Assembly: GCF_002858765.1 (NCBI RefSeq) | Contig: NZ_PJRP01000002.1 | Span: forward strand, 1-64,000 | Direction: 5' to 3' | Source of the DNA: Cupriavidus pauculus | GTDB taxonomy: Bacteria > Pseudomonadota > Gammaproteobacteria > Burkholderiales > Burkholderiaceae | Length of the DNA: 64,000 nucleotides | Shown: positions 17,393 through 25,499 of the stretch, in pieces | Layout: each line of letters opens with the position of its first letter | Position numbering within the stretch: position 1 is the stretch's first letter | The notes under the pieces: model-generated | Database searches by the model: none | What the model was told of the DNA's origin: nothing | Seen by the model: only the letters and a program-made list of their open reading frames with translations | Translations under genes and position numbers: made by a program

Positions 17393-18138
17393 CACATCCC
17401 CGTCATGCAGATCTTCTGGAACTGCCGGGCGGCGTCGCCGTCGCCCATGCGGGCGAAGACGTTGAGCTCGACGGCGCGTATGGCCACGCTGTCCGAAATC
17501 GGCCGTTGACTTCCCGCTTGTGCATCGCTGGCGCCCGAGGCCGCGGCGGCGGCTTCGACGGCATTGGCCACCACGCTGCCCTGCAGCAGGGCGGTACGCA
17601 CCCGGCCCGAATCGATCAGCCAGCCACCCGGTTCCACCCAGACGCGTGCTGACAGTTGCTCGGCATCGCCAAGCAACGGGCGGATCTGCAGGCCGGCGCT
17701 ACCCGGCTGGCGCAGTTGCGTCAGGGCACCCTGCACGTCATTGCGGGTGCGAGCGGCCCGGCTGGCCGCTCGCACCACGGTATTGCCGTCGAGCCGGTAG
17801 GCCACCACCTGCCACGCGGGTGGCTGGCCTTCGTCGCGGCGATCGCGCACCAGCAGCAGCTGGTTGGGGCCGATCTCCACGGGGCTGGCCTCCAGCTGGG
17901 CCGGTTGGGCGAGGTGCTCGCAGTCGGACTGGAACTGACCGTAAAGCACCTTCAGCGCATCGAGTCGCGCGTCGTGATCGGTCAGTCGTTCGCGGCTGCG
18001 GGTCAGGGAATCGAGTGCGCGCCAGCCGATGACGGCCATTACCGCCAGCAGCGTGATGGCGACCAGCATCTCCAGCAGAGTGAACCCGCGCTGGCCGCCG
18101 CGCAGGGCCCGGCGCTCAGAGGACATTGCGAGCTTCAT
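17392..18138 (-). CDS. gspJ: Type II secretion minor pseudopilin GspJ
   Basis: A 248-residue pseudopilin. The leader ends GGQRG and is followed by FTLLEMLVAITLLAVMAVIG, the prepilin peptidase site with the conserved Glu at +5. The globular domain carries the usual GspJ elements (RERLTDHDARLDALKVLYGQFQSD). The start at 18138 overlaps the 3' end of gspI by 23 bp; ATG 18126 is an alternative. Confidence 0.95.
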   Translation of the reverse strand: MKLAMSSERRALRGGQRGFTLLEMLVAITLLAVMAVIGWRALDSLTRSRERLTDHDARLDALKVLYGQFQSDCEHLAQPAQLEASPVEIGPNQLLLVRDRRDEGQPPAWQVVAYRLDGNTVVRAASRAARTRNDVQGALTQLRQPGSAGLQIRPLLGDAEQLSARVWVEPGGWLIDSGRVRTALLQGSVVANAVEAAAAASGASDAQAGSQRPISDSVAIRAVELNVFARMGDGDAARQFQKICMTGM

Positions 18139-18559
18139 TGGGAACGAGGGTGACCAGCCACGCCAGCCGTACTGACTTGTTGCCGGCGGACGGATAGACC
18201 GCGACTTCTACGCGGCGGAATGACGGATTGGGCGTGCCGGATACCGATTCCTCGCACCACAATGCCACGCCGCCCTGGGGGCAGTCGTAGCCGCGCGTGC
18301 CCGGTTCGGGCCAGGTCTTGGACAGCCGCAGCGTGGCCAGATGGTTTTCGGCGCTGAATTCGGCCAGCATGCGCTGCTGCAGCGAAACGCTCGACTCGAT
18401 CATCGAGCCCATCGCCCGCATGGCGGCGGTCAGCGCGACGGCCAGGATGGTCAGGGCAACCAGCACTTCGATTAGCGTGAAGCCCCTTGCCGGGGTACGC
18501 GAGGCGTGCGGAAAGCGGCGCAAGCGGTTCAGGTAACTTAAACGGATGGGGCGCATCAT
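18116..18559 (-). CDS. gspI: Type II secretion minor pseudopilin GspI
   Basis: A 147-residue pseudopilin. The leader ends TPARG, followed by FTLIEVLVALTILAVALTAA with Glu at +5. The remainder is a short globular domain with a Cys pair (YDCPQGGVALWCEE). ATGs at 18559 and 18556 are both possible and overlap the gspH stop. GspI nucleates the tip complex with GspJ and GspK, and the three genes are contiguous here. Confidence 0.94.
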   Translation of the reverse strand: MMRPIRLSYLNRLRRFPHASRTPARGFTLIEVLVALTILAVALTAAMRAMGSMIESSVSLQQRMLAEFSAENHLATLRLSKTWPEPGTRGYDCPQGGVALWCEESVSGTPNPSFRRVEVAVYPSAGNKSVRLAWLVTLVPNEARNVL

Positions 18560-19068
18560 TGCGTCACCGTCGCCACATAGCGGCCGCTGCCGTCGCCGGC
18601 CACGTCCACGCGGATATCGCCACGCGTCAGTACCAGCCGCTGGGGTTCGTCGATCAGTTCGCGCCCGAAGATCAGCCGCACCGGGCCCGTGCCCAGCTGG
18701 CGTCCGCCCTGGACGATGACCGCGCCGTCCAGCGGAATGCGCCAGTGGCCCGGCGCGAAGACGTCGGTGCGCATCGGCACCCAGCCCTGCGGCGTGGATT
18801 CCAGAAAACGCCAGCCCGTGGCATCGCCTTCCCAGGCCAGCGGCCGAGCGCCAAGCTGGGCATCTTCCTGGGCCAGTTCAAACAGGCGCGCGATGCGCTG
18901 GCCATCGTCGAGCACGCGGCCGCGATCATTTGGGGTGGCGTTGACCGCCACCAGCGAGATGACGATGCCGGCAATCACCATGACCACCAGCAGTTCGAGC
19001 AGCGTGAAGCCGTGCAGCCGGCGGCGCTGGAGTAGGGCGGCCTGGCCGCGCGGCGTCGCCGGAGTCAT
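18556..19068 (-). CDS. gspH: Type II secretion minor pseudopilin GspH
   Basis: A 170-residue pseudopilin. The cleavage context is RRLHG before FTLLELLVVMVIAGIVISLV, with Glu at +5. The C-terminal domain contains GARPLAWEGDATGWRF, typical of GspH. It starts 18 bp after the gspG stop and overlaps gspI at its end. Confidence 0.94.
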   Translation of the reverse strand: MTPATPRGQAALLQRRRLHGFTLLELLVVMVIAGIVISLVAVNATPNDRGRVLDDGQRIARLFELAQEDAQLGARPLAWEGDATGWRFLESTPQGWVPMRTDVFAPGHWRIPLDGAVIVQGGRQLGTGPVRLIFGRELIDEPQRLVLTRGDIRVDVAGDGSGRYVATVTQ

Positions 19069-19086
19069 GAAGGGCAGGGCGCGGGC

Positions 19087-19554
19087 TTATTCCCAGTTGC
19101 CGATATCGGCGTCGTTGCCGCTGCCGCCGGCCTGGCCGTCCGAGGCAAAGCTGAATACGTCGATTTCGCCACGCACACCCGGGTTCAGGTACTGGTACGG
19201 GTGGCCCCAGGGGTCCTTGGGCAGCTTTTCCAGATAGCCGCCGCCCTTCCAGTTGTTGGGGATGGGCTCGGTCGTCGGCTTGTTGACCAGCGCTGCCAGG
19301 CCTTGGTCGGTGGTCGGATACCGGCCGTTGTCCAGCCGATAGAGCTTGAGCGCCTGCATGATCGACGAGATATCCTGGCGCGCGGCAACGATACGGGCCT
19401 CGTCGGGGCGGCTCATGATCTTGGGCACCACCAGCGCCGCCAGCACGCCCAGGATCACGATCACCACCATGATTTCGATCAGGGTGAAGCCGCGGGCGAG
19501 GCGGCGACGAAGTTGCGTCCGGAGGGCGGCAGTCTGGGTGACGGTTCTGCGCAT
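19087..19554 (-). CDS. gspG: Type II secretion major pseudopilin GspG
   Basis: A 155-residue major pseudopilin, the main repeating unit of the pseudopilus. The leader ends RRLARG before [20 protein letters not shown]. The C-terminal domain has the hallmark [29 protein letters not shown] and FSFASDG, where conserved acidic residues bind calcium. I chose ATG 19554 from the leader length; the frame is open upstream to 19716 through the intergenic region. It is the first gene of the minus-strand gsp cluster and diverges from nsrR. Confidence 0.96.
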   Translation of the reverse strand: MRRTVTQTAALRTQLRRRLARGFTLIEIMVVIVILGVLAALVVPKIMSRPDEARIVAARQDISSIMQALKLYRLDNGRYPTTDQGLAALVNKPTTEPIPNNWKGGGYLEKLPKDPWGHPYQYLNPGVRGEIDVFSFASDGQAGGSGNDADIGNWE

Positions 19555-19679
19555 CGGTTCTTGGCCTTGTTGGTCGAGGTATGGTCGGAGAGTATAACCC
19601 CCGCCAGATGACCGTTTGGTGTGCTGCCCGGGCGTCGGATCGGGATTTATGTACCAATGTGCAACTGCAATAAAAATCT

Positions 19680-19694
19680 TGCATTGCAGATGCA
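19680..19694. promoter_or_regulatory. Candidate NsrR operator upstream of nsrR
   Basis: TGCAT (19680-19684), five bases, ATGCA (19690-19694) form an interrupted palindrome in the nsrR-gspG intergenic region, 23 bp before the nsrR ATG. The same TGCAT-N5-ATGCA pattern stands in front of hmp. TATGAT lies at 19702-19707, 17 bp from TTGCAT at 19679-19684. That promoter assignment is weak because it would place the start of transcription inside the ribosome binding site. Confidence 0.55.
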
Positions 19695-19717
19695 CGTTAT
19701 CTATGATTCGAGGCACG

Positions 19718-20173
19718 ATGCAACTGACCCGATTCTCAGACTATGCCTTGCGCCTGCTGATGTATGTATCACGCGGCGACGGCACCCGTCCGATCACGAT
19801 CGCCGAAGTCGGCCAGCAATTCGACATCTCCCACAATCACCTCGTGAAGGTGGCGGCGCGGTTGTCGAAGCTTGGCTGGGTTTCGGCCACGCGTGGGCGG
19901 CATGGGGGGCTGCAGCTGGGCCCGGGTGCCGAGAAGCTGTCGATTGGCACGATCCTGCGAGAGCTGGAAGGACACAAGTCGGTGATCGACTGTTCCGACC
20001 CGCCATGCGCGCTGAACGGCAATTGCCGACTGAAGCGTGCGCTGGACCAGGCCGAAGAAGCGTTCTACCAGGCGCTTGACGGCGTCACGCTGGCCGAAGT
20101 CTCCGGCAACAGCCGGACAGCCGAGTCGATCATCAGTCTGCATCGCGATTTCCTGAGCCGGCGCGTGGCCTGA
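19718..20173 (+). CDS. nsrR: Rrf2-family nitric-oxide-sensing repressor NsrR
   Basis: A 151-residue Rrf2-family regulator. It starts [17 protein letters not shown] and has the winged-helix recognition segment [19 protein letters not shown]. Three Fe-S-ligand cysteines are at residues 92, 97 and 103 ([12 protein letters not shown]), matching the positions of the NsrR cluster ligands in E. coli. NsrR is a repressor inactivated when NO nitrosylates its cluster. I chose ATG 19718 (GAGG 4 nt upstream); the earlier GTG frame would translate the operator. It lies 95 bp before hmp on the same strand, the expected target. Confidence 0.93.
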   Translation: MQLTRFSDYALRLLMYVSRGDGTRPITIAEVGQQFDISHNHLVKVAARLSKLGWVSATRGRHGGLQLGPGAEKLSIGTILRELEGHKSVIDCSDPPCALNGNCRLKRALDQAEEAFYQALDGVTLAEVSGNSRTAESIISLHRDFLSRRVA

Positions 20174-20229
20174 GGCAGTGGGCGAGACCCCAGCCGCAGT
20201 TCGACGCCGGTTTTATTGTGCGCAAAAAC

Positions 20230-20246
20230 ATGCATTCTAAATGCAT
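20230..20246. promoter_or_regulatory. NsrR operator in front of hmp
   Basis: ATGCATTCTAAATGCAT is a near-perfect interrupted palindrome with TGCAT and ATGCA arms five bases apart. It lies 22 bp upstream of the hmp ATG and just downstream of TTTATTGTGC, so binding would occlude the promoter or the early transcript. This closely resembles known NsrR boxes. Confidence 0.8.
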
Positions 20247-20268
20247 GAATTCACAGGAGTTTTTGCTG

Positions 20269-21489
20269 ATGTTGTCCGCTGCTTCCCGCCCCTATATCGA
20301 TGCCAGCGTCCCCGTGCTGCGCGAGCACGGTCTTGCCATTACCACGCACTTCTACCGCGAGATGTTCGCGGCGCGCCCCGAACTGAAGAACCTGTTCAAC
20401 ATGGGCAACCAGGCCAACGGCTCGCAGCAGCAGTCGCTGGCGTCCGCGGTGTTCGCCTATGCCGCCAACGTCGACCGCGCCGATGTGCTGGCGCCCGTGG
20501 TGGAACGCATTGTCCACAAGCACGTGGCCGTCGGCCTGACCTCGGCCCACTATCCGATCGTCGGCAAGTATCTGCTTGAAGCCATTGCCGCCGTGCTGGG
20601 CGATGCCGCCACGCCGCCGCTGCTGGCAGCCTGGGATGAGGCTTACTGGCTGCTGGCCGGCGAGCTGATCGCCGCCGAAGCGCGCCTGTATGACCGGCAC
20701 AACGTCAAGGCTGGCGAACTGCAGCGCGTGCGCGTGATCGCCCGCGAGCAGGAAGGCGACCAGGTGGTCTCGCTCACCCTGGCAGCCGACGACGGCAAGC
20801 CGCTGCGCGACTTCGCCCCGGGCCAGTACATCAGTGTGGAAGCGGCTCTGGGCGACGGTCATCGTCAGCTGCGCCAGTACTCGCTGTCCGGCGAGCGTGG
20901 CCTGCCTACCTGGCGCATTTCGGTCAAGCGCGAAGACGGCAACGCCGAAACGCCGGCCGGCGCGGTATCGAACTGGCTGCACGACAACGCGCAAGTTGAC
21001 ACCACGCTGCACGTCAGCACGCCGTGGGGCGAGTTTGCGCCGGCCATCGACGACCGCCGCCCGATCGTGCTGATGTCGGCCGGCATCGGCGTGACGCCGA
21101 TGGTGTCCGTGCTGCGCACGCTGGCCAAGGAAAATCCGCACCGTCCGGTGCTGTTCGCCCACGCGGCGCGCCACGGCCGGCACCACGCGCATCGCGGCGA
21201 CCTGAACTGGGCGCGCGAACGGATGCCGAACCTGCGTACCCACATCAGCTACGAGGCGCCGCAAACCGGTGACGTGTCGGGCCGCGACTTCGACCACGCT
21301 GGCACGATGCCGATCGAGTCTGTGCTCAAGGCCGAAGACACCTCGGCATTCAACGATGCGCGCTTCTACCTGTGCGGCCCGCTGGGCTTCATGCAGGCCC
21401 AGCGCCATGCGCTGATCAACGCGGGAATTCCGGTGGGCCATATCCACCGCGAAGTGTTCGGTCCCGATCTGCTCGACGACCTGCTCTGA
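20269..21489 (+). CDS. hmp: Flavohemoprotein, nitric oxide dioxygenase
   Basis: A 406-residue flavohemoglobin that converts NO and O2 to nitrate using NAD(P)H. Residues 1-140 are the globin domain, with Tyr29 in the distal pocket and the proximal heme ligand His85 (KHVAVGL). The FAD domain contains RQYSLSGE. The NAD-binding domain starts at MSAGIGVTPMVSVLRTL and ends FYLCGPLGFMQAQRHAL. I chose ATG 20269, preceded by AGGAG at 20255-20259; the upstream GTG would place the operator inside the coding sequence. Control by the adjacent NsrR is strongly suggested by the operator. Confidence 0.96.
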   Translation: MLSAASRPYIDASVPVLREHGLAITTHFYREMFAARPELKNLFNMGNQANGSQQQSLASAVFAYAANVDRADVLAPVVERIVHKHVAVGLTSAHYPIVGKYLLEAIAAVLGDAATPPLLAAWDEAYWLLAGELIAAEARLYDRHNVKAGELQRVRVIAREQEGDQVVSLTLAADDGKPLRDFAPGQYISVEAALGDGHRQLRQYSLSGERGLPTWRISVKREDGNAETPAGAVSNWLHDNAQVDTTLHVSTPWGEFAPAIDDRRPIVLMSAGIGVTPMVSVLRTLAKENPHRPVLFAHAARHGRHHAHRGDLNWARERMPNLRTHISYEAPQTGDVSGRDFDHAGTMPIESVLKAEDTSAFNDARFYLCGPLGFMQAQRHALINAGIPVGHIHREVFGPDLLDDLL

Positions 21490-21598
21490 TGGGCCTCGAT
21501 CCAGGTCAACCGCCCGGCCGGCACGACTGACAGACAATCGACGCATGCGTCTGGTACGCTAGGCGACCTCTTGGATTCCGCCGCCTGGCGTACCGCTC

Positions 21599-22276
21599 GT
21601 GCCAACCCTGACCCGGCCTGCCTTCCGCTTCGACCTTTCCGCTTCCTGGCTGCCACGCGCAGCCAGTCTGTTGCTATTTGTCGCACTGTGCGCCCTGGTC
21701 ACGCACTGGGTGCTGGTGTTCAGCGCAATGCGGACGATTCCCGTACCCAAATCGGCGCGTGTCGCCCTGACCGAGGCCGTGGAAACCGGCGCGGTGGCCA
21801 CGCTGTTTGGTGGCAGCGCGCAGTCGGGCGTGCGGGATATCCAGTTGATCGGCGTGGTGGCGGACGTCGATGGCGTCGGTCCGGCGGCAGCCATTCTGTC
21901 GCTGGATGGCGGGCCGCCCAAGGCCGTGCGCGCTGGTGCATCGCTCTCGTCGCAGATCCGCCTGACGGAAATCCGCGGCCGCAATATCGTGATCGAACGC
22001 AACGGCGTGCGGCAGGAAATTGCATTGCCGCTGCAGAACACCGTATCAGTGGGCCGTCCGGGCAATTTGCCGGCGCCACCGCCGTCCGGTGCGGCCGCGC
22101 CGCTGTCGACGCCGATGCCGGCCCCGGTGCAGTCGGCACCGCCCCCGGTTGCCAGTGCGCCGGTACAGCCGCCAGCGCAGCAGTTCCAGCAGCCTGCTCC
22201 GCAGCAGGGCGTTGCGCCGCAGGAATTCCAGTCGGTGCCGCCGCACGGCGCCGAGAACCAGCTGCCAAAAGACTGA
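21599..22276 (+). CDS. gspC: Type II secretion inner-membrane protein GspC (GTG start, no PDZ domain)
   Basis: A 225-residue protein with a cytoplasmic N-terminus, one membrane helix (AASLLLFVALCALVTHWVLVF) and a homology region (LFGGSAQSGVRDIQLIGVVADVDG...AAILSLDGGPPKAVRAG) that contacts GspD. The C-terminal third is Pro/Gln-rich (PVQSAPPPVASAPVQPP) instead of the PDZ or coiled-coil domain of many GspC proteins. The start is GTG 21599. It is on the opposite strand from gspG-F and separated from it by nsrR-hmp, so it is expressed independently of the main cluster. Confidence 0.88.
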   Translation: MPTLTRPAFRFDLSASWLPRAASLLLFVALCALVTHWVLVFSAMRTIPVPKSARVALTEAVETGAVATLFGGSAQSGVRDIQLIGVVADVDGVGPAAAILSLDGGPPKAVRAGASLSSQIRLTEIRGRNIVIERNGVRQEIALPLQNTVSVGRPGNLPAPPPSGAAAPLSTPMPAPVQSAPPPVASAPVQPPAQQFQQPAPQQGVAPQEFQSVPPHGAENQLPKD

Positions 22277-22451
22277 AGAAATCGTAAAAATACGAATTTC
22301 AGAGTATTGCGCAATCTTTGACTGTATTGCGGCGGTTTACGGCGCTAGTCGATTCTGTGAGGCCCGTAACATCGTATTAAAAGTGCCAACTTGGCGCGGT
22401 TGTCTGCGTTCTAATCCGTACATGCCCAACGTGATGAAAAGGAGCACAGAC

Positions 22452-23057
22452 ATGCAACGCAATCACAAGACGCACATCCTCAAGAGCTTTATCGCGGCCT
22501 CGGCCGTGTTCATGGCCGCTGGCGCGGCCTTCGCGCAAACCACGCCGGCCCCGGCCGCGCCGCAGGCTGCCCCGCAAGGTGGTCCGGCGCCTCACCACCG
22601 CATGGGTGGCCCGGGTGAACATCACCATGGCGGCATGATGTGGATGAAGTCGGTCGACACCGACGGAGATGGCACGATCTCGAAGGCCGAAGCCGACGCG
22701 CTGTTCAACAAGATCGACACCAACCACGACGGCAAGCTCGACAAGACCGAACTGGCTGCCTATCGCAAGGCTGCCTGGGAGCAGCGCCGCACCGAGATGA
22801 AGGCCGAGTTCGAGGCCAAGTTCAAGGCAGCGGACAAGAACAACGACGGTGCGCTGACGCGCGACGAGTTCAAGGCTGCCTTCCCGCGTGTGGCAGATCG
22901 CTTCGACAAGCTCGACGCCAACCACGACGGCAAGGTGACCATGGCCGAAATCCAGTCCGACATGCAGAAGATGCACAAGGAGCGGATGGACCGCATGCAG
23001 CGTCGCGGCCCGGGCGGTGCTTCGGGCCCGTCGGTCCCGTCGCCGAGCGGCAACTAA
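22452..23057 (+). CDS. Secreted EF-hand calcium-binding protein
   Basis: A 201-residue exported protein. A signal peptide covers ~1-35 (SFIAASAVFMAAGAAFA), then comes a Pro/Ala and His-rich linker (HHRMGGPGEHHHGG). Four EF-hand loops follow: DTDGDGTISKAE, DTNHDGKLDKTE, DKNNDGALTRDE and DANHDGKVTMAE. Each has acidic residues at positions 1, 3, 5 and 12, so all should bind calcium. GGAG lies 7 nt before ATG 22452. The gene is monocistronic, with a strong terminator downstream. The role is unknown; secretion by the neighbouring type II system cannot be judged from sequence. Confidence 0.85.
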   Translation: MQRNHKTHILKSFIAASAVFMAAGAAFAQTTPAPAAPQAAPQGGPAPHHRMGGPGEHHHGGMMWMKSVDTDGDGTISKAEADALFNKIDTNHDGKLDKTELAAYRKAAWEQRRTEMKAEFEAKFKAADKNNDGALTRDEFKAAFPRVADRFDKLDANHDGKVTMAEIQSDMQKMHKERMDRMQRRGPGGASGPSVPSPSGN

Positions 23058-23080
23058 GCCATTGCTTCGGCAGCAGCCAG

Positions 23081-23106
23081 GCGCGGCCTTCGGGCCGCGC
23101 TTTTTT
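23081..23106 (+). terminator. Intrinsic terminator after the EF-hand gene
   Basis: GCGCGGCC pairs with GGCCGCGC around TTCG (8-bp stem with a stable tetraloop), followed by six T residues. It begins 24 bp after the stop codon. Confidence 0.93.
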
Positions 23107-23267
23107 CATTTGGCTGGCACCATCCTTGCCTCGCCCTACGTGACGCATGCGCCCGCTGCATATGACCGCCGTACTAGTCCTTACATGAAATAAATTGCGG
23201 ACTTGTGCACGACTTGCTAAATTTGCGCAAAAAAATTGCCGACAAACATATTGCGGAGCAACAAAAC

Positions 23268-23762
23268 GTGAGCAAGGTGGAGCTGGACAAGATCGACCGG
23301 AAAATTCTGGAGGTCCTGCAGACCAACGGGAGGCTGACCAACCTGGAAGTGGCGGAGCGCGTGAATCTGTCGCCGAGCCCCTGCCTGCGTCGCATCCGTC
23401 GGCTGGAGGAAATTGGCGTGATTCGCCAGTACGCGGCGCTGCTCGAACCGAACAAAATTGGCTTGGGCCTGCTTGCCTATATCAATGTGCGGCTGGAGAA
23501 ACAGGGTGGCACGCCCAAGGGCAAGGCGCCGCTGGACCTGTTCCGCGCGGCCATCCAGACTTGGCCGGAAGTGGCGGCGTGCCATGCCATGACGGGCGAG
23601 ATGGATCTGCTGCTGAAGGTCTATGTTGAAGACATGGAGCACTTTGCGCGCTTCATGCAGGAGCAATTGCTGGCGCATCCATCGGTGATCGATGTGCGTT
23701 CCAGCTTCGCGCTGGAGTCGATCAAGGACACCACGGCGCTGCCGGTCGCCGGCGGGGCCTGA
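23268..23762 (+). CDS. Lrp/AsnC family transcriptional regulator
   Basis: A 164-residue regulator. The N-terminal helix-turn-helix is LDKIDRKILEVLQTNGRLTNLEVAERVNLSPSPCLRRIRRLEEIGVI. The C-terminal RAM ligand-binding domain includes ACHAMTGEMDLLLKVYVEDMEHFARFM. I chose GTG 23268 because GGAG lies 9 nt upstream and the length is typical. An upstream GTG at 23205 gives a 21-residue extension without support. AT-rich repeated motifs (AATTGCGG, AATTTGCGC, AATTGCC) at 23190-23240 could be its own binding region. The effector is unknown. Confidence 0.9.
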   Translation: MSKVELDKIDRKILEVLQTNGRLTNLEVAERVNLSPSPCLRRIRRLEEIGVIRQYAALLEPNKIGLGLLAYINVRLEKQGGTPKGKAPLDLFRAAIQTWPEVAACHAMTGEMDLLLKVYVEDMEHFARFMQEQLLAHPSVIDVRSSFALESIKDTTALPVAGGA

Positions 23763-23800
23763 CAGCGGTCCAGGCGGCACTTCGGCCCGCACCAAACAGA

Positions 23801-23830
23801 AACGGCGCACCTTGTGGGTGCGCCGTTTTT
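23801..23830 (+). terminator. Intrinsic terminator after the Lrp-type gene
   Basis: AACGGCGCACC pairs with GGTGCGCCGTT over 11 bp around a 5-nt loop and is followed by further T residues. Because the next gene is convergent, it may serve both strands. Confidence 0.88.
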
Positions 23831-23852
23831 CATTTGGAGTTGCCGGACCGGA

Positions 23853-24551
23853 TCAGGCAGTGCCCTTCTGCGGCACCAGCGAGCGCCAGAAGCGTAGCCC
23901 AAAACGGCGGACATCGCGCAGGTTGCGACGGACCAGGTAGTCCAGATCCGCCACCTGCTCGTCGATGGCCTCGGTCAGGCGGCTCACCGTGTCGGCCGGC
24001 GGCAGTTCCAGGTAGGCATCGGCTTCGCCATAGGCGTACTGCACCTTCATGCCGGCCTTCTTGGCGATGTGCATCATCGCCGCGTTGCGTGACAGGCAGT
24101 GCATGTACAGCGTGCGGACGCTGGTGTTGCGGCCATGCATGGCGGCGCGCTGGAACAGGGCGCTGCCGATGCCGCGGCCCCGGGCGCTCTTCGATACCGA
24201 CACGCCGAACTCGGCGACGCGGCCCTGGGCGTTGTCGCGCAGGTTTGCAAAGTGGCCGACGCCAACCAGTTCCAGGTGCTCGTCATAGACGCCGAACACG
24301 CTGTCATGGTCGAAATCGATGCTTTCCACATAAGCCTCGATCACGTGGTTGCCAACCGACTGGCCGAATCGGAGCAGGCGATCTTCCTCGCCCAGGGCGA
24401 GAAAATGCTTCTGCAGACGGGAGCGATGATGGGCAGCCAGCTCGCGCACCAGAGTGGTGTGACGCTGGGTTGCCTGGCTGGCCTCGGCTGCACGGCGAAG
24501 ATCTTCGTCGGTGACTGCGCCGACGGCCTTGCTCAGTTCGAGCGGGTTCAC
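23853..24551 (-). CDS. GNAT family N-acetyltransferase
   Basis: A 232-residue protein with a central GNAT domain. EFGVSVSKSARGRGIGSALFQRA is the acetyl-CoA binding motif A, followed by MHCLSRNAAMMHIAKKAGM as motif B. An N-terminal helical extension (~60 residues) and a C-terminal helical region (~50 residues, LDYLVRRNLRDVRRFGLRFWRSL) flank it. The substrate is unknown. It converges with the Lrp-type gene and shares the intervening terminator hairpin. Confidence 0.85.
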   Translation of the reverse strand: MNPLELSKAVGAVTDEDLRRAAEASQATQRHTTLVRELAAHHRSRLQKHFLALGEEDRLLRFGQSVGNHVIEAYVESIDFDHDSVFGVYDEHLELVGVGHFANLRDNAQGRVAEFGVSVSKSARGRGIGSALFQRAAMHGRNTSVRTLYMHCLSRNAAMMHIAKKAGMKVQYAYGEADAYLELPPADTVSRLTEAIDEQVADLDYLVRRNLRDVRRFGLRFWRSLVPQKGTA

Positions 24552-24908
24552 TTGGTTTCCTTCTTCAGTGATCGGTATAAAAATAGCACTGTCGCGGTGG
24601 TCGGCCCTGCACTTTCATCAAACTCCCTGCGACGGGAGTTGGATTTGTGATCCAGAATGCTGGGTTCGGGCAAACACTAGGTTGCTGCGACGCGAAAAGT
24701 ATTGTAGTGGAATTGTCAGTCTCGCGTAAGCTTCTCGATCGCCACACGGTGCCAGGAGCGCGACGAATGAAAAAAAGACCCGACAATTCATAGAGTTATG
24801 TGCGCGGCTGGGACGTCACAGGTGCGCGGGTTGTGGATTTGCTGCAACGCCGCACCGACTGGCTTGTCTGTCGCATCTGTCCCCCACGGGAAAGACAAAG
24901 CCCCATTC
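24552..24908. other. Divergent intergenic region, GNAT / kefF
   Basis: 357 bp without a supported gene, expected to hold the promoters of both flanking genes. AACTCCC (24621-24627) and GGGAGTT (24634-24640) form a 7-bp hairpin or operator-like palindrome. The frame that extends kefF upstream to 24798 has no ribosome binding site or family homology. Confidence 0.4.
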
Positions 24909-25499
24909 ATGAACGAGCCACCGATTGTTGTGATCTATGCGCACCCTGCGCCCCGACGCTCGCGCGTCAACCATCCCCTTGCCGAAGCGCTTGCGGAACT
25001 GCCGCATGTGGAAGTTCGCGAGCTCTACAACCTTTACGTCGACTACGACATCAATGTCGTAGCGGAACAGCGACTGCTGTCGACCGCGGAAACGGTGGTG
25101 CTGCTGTTCCCGGTGCGCTGGTACAACGTACCGGCCCTGTTGAAGCTCTGGCTCGATGACGTCCTCGAGATGGGCTGGGCTTACGGCCCGGGCGGCACGG
25201 CGTTGCGCGGCAAGTCGATGCTGGCCGTGGTGAGCGCGGGTGGCCAGGCAGATGCCTACGGGCCTGACGGCGCCCACGGCCATCCCCTCGCCGATTTCCT
25301 GCTGCCGCTGGAGCAAACCGCCCTGCAGTGCGGCATGAGCTGGATGCCCCCGATCGTGCTGCACGATGCCGACCGCGTCGATACCGACGCCGTCGCCTTG
25401 CACATCGAACACGTGGCACGCCATCTGGCGGCCCCGCCGCTGCCCCCGGAAACGCAGGAATGGCCGGCGTCCGAGACCACCGGGGAGGACGTGCAATGA
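24909..25499 (+). CDS. kefF: KefF-type NAD(P)H oxidoreductase, ancillary subunit of KefC
   Basis: A 196-residue flavodoxin-fold protein of the KefF/NQO family. VIYAHPAPRRSRVNHPLAEAL is the FMN phosphate-binding region, and FPVRWYNVPALLKLWLDDVLEMGWAYGPGGTALRGK is highly characteristic of KefF. KefF binds the cytoplasmic side of KefC and is required for full glutathione-adduct-gated K+/H+ exchange. Its stop overlaps the kefC start (ATGA), so the two are translationally coupled. I chose ATG 24909 at the start of homology. Confidence 0.9.
   Translation: MNEPPIVVIYAHPAPRRSRVNHPLAEALAELPHVEVRELYNLYVDYDINVVAEQRLLSTAETVVLLFPVRWYNVPALLKLWLDDVLEMGWAYGPGGTALRGKSMLAVVSAGGQADAYGPDGAHGHPLADFLLPLEQTALQCGMSWMPPIVLHDADRVDTDAVALHIEHVARHLAAPPLPPETQEWPASETTGEDVQ

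Noticed and set aside
19616..19717. Upstream extension of nsrR
   Set aside because: The extension has Cys-rich non-homologous sequence and covers the operator; ATG 19718 gives the family N-terminus [14 protein letters not shown].
20218..20268. Upstream GTG start for hmp
   Set aside because: It would place the NsrR palindrome inside the coding sequence; the ATG at 20269 has an AGGAG at good spacing and matches the family N-terminus.
25328..25495. Extended start for kefC inside kefF
   Set aside because: The extension is Arg-rich and out of line with the exchanger N-terminus; the ATG overlapping the kefF stop is the natural coupled start.
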